Under the pieces are notes generated by a model that was not told the DNA's origin, searched no databases, and was given only the letters and a program-made list of their open reading frames with translations. Made by a program: the position numbers and the translations under genes. From Caenorhabditis elegans (lineage: Eukaryota; Nematoda; Chromadorea; Rhabditida; Rhabditidae), in NCBI RefSeq assembly GCF_000002985.6, contig NC_003284.9, positions 9,300,001-9,364,000 on the forward strand: 64,000 nt of DNA, read 5' to 3'. Positions 57,170 through 64,000 of this stretch are shown here, in pieces. Positions within the stretch are counted from its first letter, which is position 1. Every line of letters starts with the position of its first letter.

Positions 57170-57921
57170 CGGTATTTAAACTTAATTAGATACGATATAG
57201 TTTTTGCATGGTTTGAAATATTTGAAAACATTTAAGAGTAGTCGATTAAATATGACAAGTTGAGCTTTTTTTTGAGTTCCGATATTTCAAAAAAAAACTC
57301 AGTTTGAAGTATACTGGCAAGTTATTTCGGAAATTTCTCGCACACGCCAAAGATATATTGTACATGACAAGTCCATGAGAACTTCCATTTAATCTATCCG
57401 GTGTAAAATTGTTCTCTCTTTTCACTGGGACCTAGACTCTGCTCATTGTTTTTTAGAAATTGTTATATCGCGTGTTTTCTGTTCTTTCATCAGATTAAAA
57501 ATGTGTTTCTCTTTACAATACTTGACTTTTTAAACACAAAATTCAGTATTTCTTGGACACGAAACAAATAAAAGCCGTATGAATATGCAATGAATTTTCC
57601 TCACTTCTATTGTTTCTTACATGTGACCTTACGTTTTCACTCACTTTTTTTTCTTGGAGAGTTTTTTTTTCGACCTTTCTGGTAAAAGAATATATTTTTC
57701 CGCATTATTTTTATAGGATTAGATAAACTAAATGACTTGAAGAATGAAATTATTTTTGTGAATAAAGATCAGATATGGTGTTTTTAATTTAATCTTGGAA
57801 TTATTCGGGTTTTTTGAAACACTATCTCAACTCGGGGATATATAGCAATGACATTTGACTGCTGCAATTTATTACATTTAAAATTTAGCTAGAGTTTTTA
57901 CATGATTTAAAGAAAATGCTA

Positions 57922-57933
57922 GGGGGGGGGGGG
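57922..57933 (+). repeat. Mononucleotide tract of 12 G
   Basis: Twelve consecutive G sit in an AT-rich intron-like region. In C. elegans such poly-G tracts can fold into G-quadruplexes and are deletion-prone without the DOG-1 (FANCJ) helicase. Confidence 0.9.
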
Positions 57934-59658
57934 TTAAATAAAACATTGACCTAAATTATGGAAAATATATAAATGTGATGTTCGTAAAAATCCCATTACA
58001 AAAGTCTGTCAAAATAATTTAGTGTTTGATGCGAAGACGTTTTGAATTACAAATTACAAAAGTAAACCGAGTAAAACTCGGTTGTAGGTAGTCTATAACT
58101 TTTGGTTTTATTGTTTTAGTATGTTGGTCTTACTGAAAACTCAGTACTTAAAATGTTATTTGAATGAACATATAATACGCTATATTCTTGGCTACTCAAA
58201 ACCACAAAATTCTGCCTGTTAACCCTCAAAAACAGAAGTTTTCGCATCTACGCATCTGTAAGGTTTAGCACTCAATCTTTTTGATTTTGCATGCAGCGAC
58301 TTATGTACTTTTTGTTTATTTTTTACTTTCACATCACCTTTAAAGTACGAGAGTTTCTAATTAGTCATTTTGATGCGAAAATAGGCAGGAAAATTGCAGG
58401 AAAATTTGAAACAATACGAGAAAATTTAAAAGAGCATAGAAAAGTATGTCATATTAAAGCGGAACCTAGCCTTTTTTTTGCTCACCGGTCACTTTCGGTG
58501 TGATTCGAGATGGTTTAAACTGTAGGAACAAGGAAACTTATTCGAAAAGTAAAAAAAATGCTTATTGAAATTGAAGTAATGGAATAAACGTGCAAGTGGA
58601 ACAATGCAAAAATTAATAATATGTAGAATCTGCTTCAAAAAGGGATTATTTCTTCAATCAAATTTTTTTTGAAATACTTAAAGGAATTGTCAAACTTTGT
58701 TTTAAATGTATTTTTATTTAGTTGAGTTTTTAGAATTGTAAAAACTAGTGACAAGGGCGGAACCAAAGATTGGCTAGAAAAGGTAGTAACTGTAGAAAAT
58801 GATTTTATTATTAAACTTGAATTCCACAAAATTATGAAATTATTTAGATTTAGGAAAGCCTTACTTGCTTAAATTGCGATTTTTCATGTTTTTGTTGTTT
58901 AATCTTACTCTTTGAGATTTCTCAGTCTTTTTTTACTAATTAAAATGATAATTGCAAGTTTTAGAAAAACCCATTGACTTTTTGATGTTATTCATCAATG
59001 TTTTGTCAGTTGGCCAAACTGAAACGTTTATATCAAAATTATTCAATATTAATTTTCGGGAATTGAAAAAAAGTGTTTTGATCTCATTACAGATTAAAAA
59101 GTTTCAAAGCACAAATTCATCAAGGAAACAATAAATTTTAAACAAGGGCATGAAAAAGAAGACAAAACTATTAAAATACCAATTGATCTCATCTCATGTT
59201 CTCAAAGAGTCTCTTTTCATTAATCTACTATTGAGACATTTCACCCAATCTTATTCAGCTATGTAGCTTCTCTGCATTCTCTCACGTCTTCATAATATCT
59301 CATTAGATAATTCATCTCAATAGCTGAATTGCTAAATTCACAACGAGTCATCATTACCCCTCAAAAAAGTCTTTTTTTCGTGCCTCCTGCATTTTTTCGG
59401 TAATATTTTCTTCAATCCTCCATTATTACCGCAAGGACACCAAACTTAAACACCAAAACCAAAAGTGAGAGTTAAGAATAAGACGGAATGAATCAAGATC
59501 TCGTGCTTATTCCTATCACATCAAATAAGTTCTCACACTCCTTATTCCCAATTCCAACTGCCCAACCTACTCGCTTTACCCTTTCATTTTCCTGCTTACT
59601 TTCCTCGTCATCATTCCATACATGCAATCTTACTAACCTTTTTTCCTGGTTTTAAAAT

Positions 59659-59787
59659 ATGGACTCTACAACAACTCCACCGGAGACTGCGCCAAAATTG
59701 CTACCTGGAATTTCACGAGCATCGGCAGTGACTAATAGTTTACGCAAAACAACAATGAGTCTGAAAAGAAGTTTCAGATTCAAAAAG
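59659..59787 (+). CDS. Candidate alternative first exon C (43 codons)
   Basis: ATG at 59659 opens 43 codons that end AAAAAG|GTATTG, phase 0. The peptide begins MDSTTTPPETAPKLLPG and ends MSLKRSFRFKK, so it is Thr/Pro-rich and then basic and Ser-rich. An internal Met just before SLKRS could be a second start. The codons continue only briefly past the donor before losing sense, as expected for an exon edge. The CT-rich sequence upstream (59500-59650) looks like a promoter. Shared phase with exons A and B suggests one gene; protein kinase C gene pkc-2 is my candidate. The C1/C2/kinase exons would lie beyond the window. Confidence 0.55.
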
Positions 59788-60822
59788 GTATTGTTTTCAT
59801 TTCATCAACGTTGTGTTTTTTTTTTTTTGGTTAAGTATCAACTACTTGTTTTACAACGGAGGCCAGGCTGTCATGCTTGTACCTGTAACAACAACATTTT
59901 CCATAAAACTTGCCTAGTCACATCTCTTGGTATCAACTTATAATAAACGGCAGATTTCAAAAATTATTGTGTTAAAGAATACACCCTGAAGCTTAGTTGT
60001 TGCACTTGCAAAAAAGGTGGACACTTGTGTAGTCCCCAAAGTCTTTTCAATTTTTTCAAAAATGAAACGCAAATTCTTTTTGTATTTTTGGCTTATTATT
60101 ATTACTGAAATTATTTCTAACCCAAAAAAACACAAATATGTATAATTAGAAAAATTACACACGTGTTGGTGATTTTGGAATTTTATCCAAAGCAAAAATT
60201 TTGGGGTACAGCTAATACACAAAAACCATAGGGTCAGTCTAAATTGGGCAGTTTTTCTTAACTGTAATTATGAACCAACTTCCTATACGTTGTTATACCG
60301 CTGTATTGAATTTAATATTATTCAACGATATCCATAGGTTAATACCTTTATTTAATTTCGATATTTTCAAACCAAATTTTTCTAAAAAATGCAAAAATCT
60401 GAAAAATACAGTTTTATCCTTCCACGTTAATAAATTTACCAAGAGGTTGCAGAGGTTCAACTTTCTTTTTTTAATTAGTGACTTATTGAAAAATTATCGT
60501 CTTGGAGCAATATATTCAGTGCTTTATTTTTAATCAACATTAAAAGCAATTAAAACCAACAAAAAAATGTATTTCAATCAATTTTCAATACATTAACTCA
60601 ATACATTAAGTAGCAATGAATATTTCTAGGTTGCAACCCAATATTTTAAATACAGGCAGTTTTCCTTTAAAAAAATGTTTTAGCAACATTTTCTGAAGCT
60701 TAAATTAAACCGTAGCAATTAACCGACATCTACTGCTTACATTTCATTTTCACTAAAATATTCTAAAAAAGAACTTGTTAAGAGCAGTGAAAGATCAATT
60801 TATTGCTTCTTCTTCTTTTTTA

Positions 60823-60876
60823 TCTTCTTCTTTTTTATCAACCGGATTTTTCTTCTTCTTTTTTATCAACCGGATT
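60823..60876. repeat. 28-bp-period tandem duplication
   Basis: Two copies of TCTTCTTCTTTTTTATCAAC followed by CGGATT start at 60823 and 60851 with a two-base spacer, preceded by a shorter TTCTTCTTC run. This is simple slippage-type repetition. Confidence 0.8.
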
Positions 60877-61261
60877 AAGTTTTCAGTGATGTAATGTTTG
60901 CTGACTCAAAGTAAGTGTTCGGGCAAGATTTTTCTTCAGAATGAAGTCAACTCATTCAAAACTGTTACATATTACAATATAAATTGTTTCAATTAAGTTG
61001 GTGAGAAAAAAAAACCTAATTTGGTTTTCAACACATCATATGATTGGTCTTTGGTTATTGTTTTAAGTGGCTCAATAATTGGGGAAGTCGTTTTACTTTA
61101 GTTTAAAAATATAATTAGCTAAATATGTACTTTCAATTACTAGCTTTACTAGACTAATCCAACTAAAAAATTTTTTTTCAATTTTTGTTTAAAAACATTT
61201 CTGTATAATCCACTTGAAAACCTGAAGCAAGAATACCTTGAAATGATGTCTTAAAAAGCAG

Positions 61262-61505
61262 TAATGGATTTTGCGGCGCGTCTACGTTTTTTTTGCGTAA
61301 ACTCTTTTGTCGGTGAGGCCGCCTGCCGAAAATTTGATTTCAGTCCTCTTTTCTTCTCCTTTCTTGCGGCCATTTTGACATGCTTGTTTAACCCGTGCGG
61401 GTTGGTTGCAACCAAATTAAAGACGTGGCCTTTTTTAGAGCTTCTCGAGGAAAGAAGACGACGACGAAAAAAAACGAAGCAACACGAAAAAAGATTGTGA
61501 AGGCG
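61262..61505. promoter_or_regulatory. GC-rich island with two adjacent inverted repeats
   Basis: This block is GC-richer than anything near it and includes CGGCGCGTC, GGCCGCCTGCC and GCGGCCATTTTG. AACCCG-TG-CGGGTT (61390-61403) abuts the perfect 14-bp palindrome TTGGTTGCAACCAA (61402-61415). It resembles C. elegans promoter islands and may drive another transcript start of the large gene. An open frame of 78 codons across it has no splice support. Confidence 0.3.
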
Positions 61506-64000
61506 ACAGACTTAGAAAAAATGAGGGGGAATGAGGGAAAGTGTCTTAGTGATTTGAACTATGAGTATGGACCCTCATTCATTTCCAAATGAGCTCGCTT
61601 TCTTTCTGTTTGATTTTCTTTCTTTTTTTCCAAGAAGAGGTTTTTCTTTTTCCGGTTTTGCTTCCAACTTATTGTTTCTTGTGATAGTTAGTTGTTTTTT
61701 TTTTAATTTTTTAGAATTTAATGAAAATTAATAGTGGCAAATTTCCATTTATTGTTACGACAATTTTTAATTTTCTAAATTTGATAGTTATACATCTCTG
61801 TTTTTTCTTTCCAAATGTTCAAGTTTAGAGAATACCTGTTGAATACACATTCCTGTTTTTGTGATCTCTTGGAGAATAGTCATCTAAGATAAAATATAAT
61901 TTTTTGTCTTATTACGGAGTATTTTTTGTAAGTCCTTGTAAAAACATTTTTGATGTTTATTTCATCTCAATGTCAGACTTTATCTGATTCAGAAAAAGTG
62001 AAACAAGCTATCAGAAAATGATGTTCTTCTGAAAGCATTGTTTTTGGATTGGCCTAAAAGTGAGCGTAATGTAGTACTAGAAAACAATGTGCCTGTGCCC
62101 TCCTGGATTATAATCCTTCATATCTTTTATAAAAAGTTTCAATTACCCTCTTCCACAGAAATAAAAAGTTTCAAATAACAATTTTGATTGATGACGCCCA
62201 GAAAATCACAACAAAAACATACGAAAAATCCGATCTCATAATATTCATTTGTTCATTCATTCTTGTCGTCATGGCGTTAGTTGAGCTTATTCATACTTTC
62301 ATCCATCATAAAGACGGCGCAATGTCAATGCATTTCTTTGTTTCGGACAGAAAGTGCATTCTTAAAACCGATTGGTTGTAAACGACAGTACTTTATTTCA
62401 AAAATATTAACCTAAAAAGAGTATCCAATTACATTTAATCTTATCATGCAGTCGACTCCATGAACATATTTCTCTGCTCTAGTTTCCAATTGGCGCGGAA
62501 ATTGAAAGCTGTCTATCAAGTTGTTTTAGTTGCTTTCTTATCCAGAATTGTGAAGAGCCCAAGATCTAAAATCTCGCGTGTTGCATTTTTAGACGAGCAG
62601 CAGCTTTTCACTTTGAATGAGCAGATTTGGTTTGTTATACTTTGAAACTAGTTTCACTTGATTTGTTTTTATTTGACGTCTCACTTTATCAACAAAAAAT
62701 AAGATGAGAGAAACGGATTATCGAACCATTTGTTTTTGATTGTGCCTGCTTCTATAATTATATATTTTTCGCATCGCTTCTTCGTTTTGGCCGATTTTGT
62801 TTTTTTTTTGTTGAGGTGATGCATTTTTTGGAAATAACTTTTTTAAATCGTAACAAATGTGACTTCAACATGCAGATTTGCAAAGATTAAAATAAAAATC
62901 AGCAGTTCACTTGTTTTTTAAAGTCAAACTTTGATAAACCATTATAATGTATCTATTATTTTTACATGCAATCCTAATTTTCAATGCCTTTAAAAAATAG
63001 GCGAGCAAGACAGTTTCAAATAAAAAACATTAAAATTAGCCTTTGAAAAACAGTGCTCATTTCAAATGTTGTGAAATTAATAAGATTATCACGAAGAGTG
63101 TTCATAACATTCATGTTTTTTGCACTTCGATCTTTGCCATGAAAAGTTTAACAGTAAAAACATAATATATGATTCATCAGTTTGGAACTTTATTAAATTA
63201 CTCAGTTAACTCAGTTACTGCGGCCTACAAGAAACTGGTAACTTGGAGCATCTCAGAATCATTAGTCTAATAATGGTAGAAGTGGTGAGATTAGACCGTC
63301 GCAACAATTTGATTATGAGTAGGGTCTTATCATTTTATCAGGAGTTGAAAAAGTCGAGTTTATGTCGATCGTGACAATTACCGCTACTTCTTCCCTTCGT
63401 TTCATTTTTCTTAAAAAATTTGTAAATTCAATATTTTGTTATAGTATAGTCTGCATTAAACATAAAAATCAATTCAGTGTTTTAAATCAAAAGTCAAAGA
63501 TAAAGATTTCATAGTTTCTCTTTGAAGCAAATTTTCTCTTCACTCAAATAAAAAATTCATCAGATTTTGCTATCATATTCATGCTTCATTTCTTGTCTAA
63601 CTAGTGAAATAAACAATGATAAAAGTACGTTTTCAAACATGTAAATGTTTAGTGAAGAAACTTTTTGCTAATTCTTTCCAAGTCATCTTTTGAAAATATA
63701 ACTCTTTCAAACACTAAAGCGTAATGATTATAATCATTTTTATTTAAAGATCAGAAGAACTTTCATAAAGTGAAACATAAATGTTTAGTAGGAACAACAC
63801 GATCAATCCTTTTCTAATCCATTCTTTATTAGGAAACCTTTTTATTCAAACGCCTCATTAATGTATTATCCAGTTATTTTTATATCTTTTTTTTGCCTGC
63901 AACCATTTTTAGTAAATTATGTTGCAACTAACTTTATGATTTTATTCTTATGATTAGGAATATATTTTTAAAAAGTTTTACTTAATAAGAAATATTATAA

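Larger units (their letters stand above)
55071..59658. other. Putative intron of the large right-hand gene
   Basis: Mostly AT-rich non-coding sequence between candidate exons B and C. It holds a palindromic repeat near 57.1 kb and a 12-G tract. A 143-codon frame at 55698-56129 lacks an ATG at its start, splice support and recognisable motifs. Confidence 0.45.
59788..64000. other. Putative intron continuing past the right edge
   Basis: No exon after candidate C can be supported. The region is AT-rich, with a 28-bp-period tandem repeat at 60.8 kb and a GC-rich island at 61.26-61.5 kb. If exon C is real, its partner exon lies to the right of the window. Confidence 0.45.

Noticed and set aside
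62184..62381. 65-codon frame with a membrane-like segment (LIIFICSFILVVMALVEL)
   Set aside because: It begins at TTG, lacks a nearby acceptor in phase and stands alone in AT-rich sequence.

Overview
The window reads as nuclear DNA of a Caenorhabditis nematode, almost certainly C. elegans. It is AT-rich, has short introns with GTRAGT-type donors and TTTCAG acceptors, and carries several genes I can name from their translated exons: tmc-1, apa-2, oga-1 and flp-20. In C. elegans all four lie on the X chromosome, so the window is most likely from X. It also holds a foldback transposon matching the C. elegans Tc4 family. Exon joins below were worked out by hand from splice motifs and reading phase; no alignment was run.

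Layout. 1-90: possible last exon of a plus-strand gene that begins outside the window. 3782-10238 (+): tmc-1, a mechanotransduction channel subunit. 10696-11312 (-): small secreted NTF2-like protein. 12700-14488 (-): secreted transthyretin-like protein with a CACCCG-rich repeat element in an intron. 15664-19180 (-): nine-exon rhodopsin-class neuropeptide receptor. 19181-31239: a long gene-poor stretch with a GC-rich island near 20.2 kb, a 94-bp tandem duplication and a 1.54-kb Tc4 copy. 31240-36393 (+): uncharacterised eight-exon gene for a Ser/Pro/Arg-rich protein of about 238 residues. 38663-42435 (+): apa-2, AP-2 alpha-adaptin. 43744-47378 (-): oga-1, O-GlcNAcase, tail to tail with apa-2. 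48676-48915 (-): a weak orphan exon. 49471-49872 (-): flp-20, an FMRFamide-like neuropeptide precursor.

53.7-64.0 kb holds no complete gene. It does hold three short plus-strand ATG exons, at 53714-53762, 55014-55070 and 59659-59787. All are basic/Ser-rich and all end in phase 0 at good donors. They look like alternative first exons of one large gene whose common exons lie to the right of the window; pkc-2, which shares the E01H11 clone name with flp-20, is a candidate.

The genes do not form an operon: orientations alternate and spacings are large. Several have neuronal or membrane-traffic roles (TMC channel, peptide receptor, peptide precursor, clathrin adaptor), but nothing in the sequence shows that they work as a system. 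The most checkable oddities are a GG instead of AG splice acceptor in apa-2, two stop-free introns of length 3n in the tmc-1 tail (one encoding a hydrophobic segment), the unnamed 31-36 kb gene with an in-frame alternative donor and an NPLY tail, the cluster of phase-0 first exons, and a degenerate tRNA-like motif inside the Tc4 arms.
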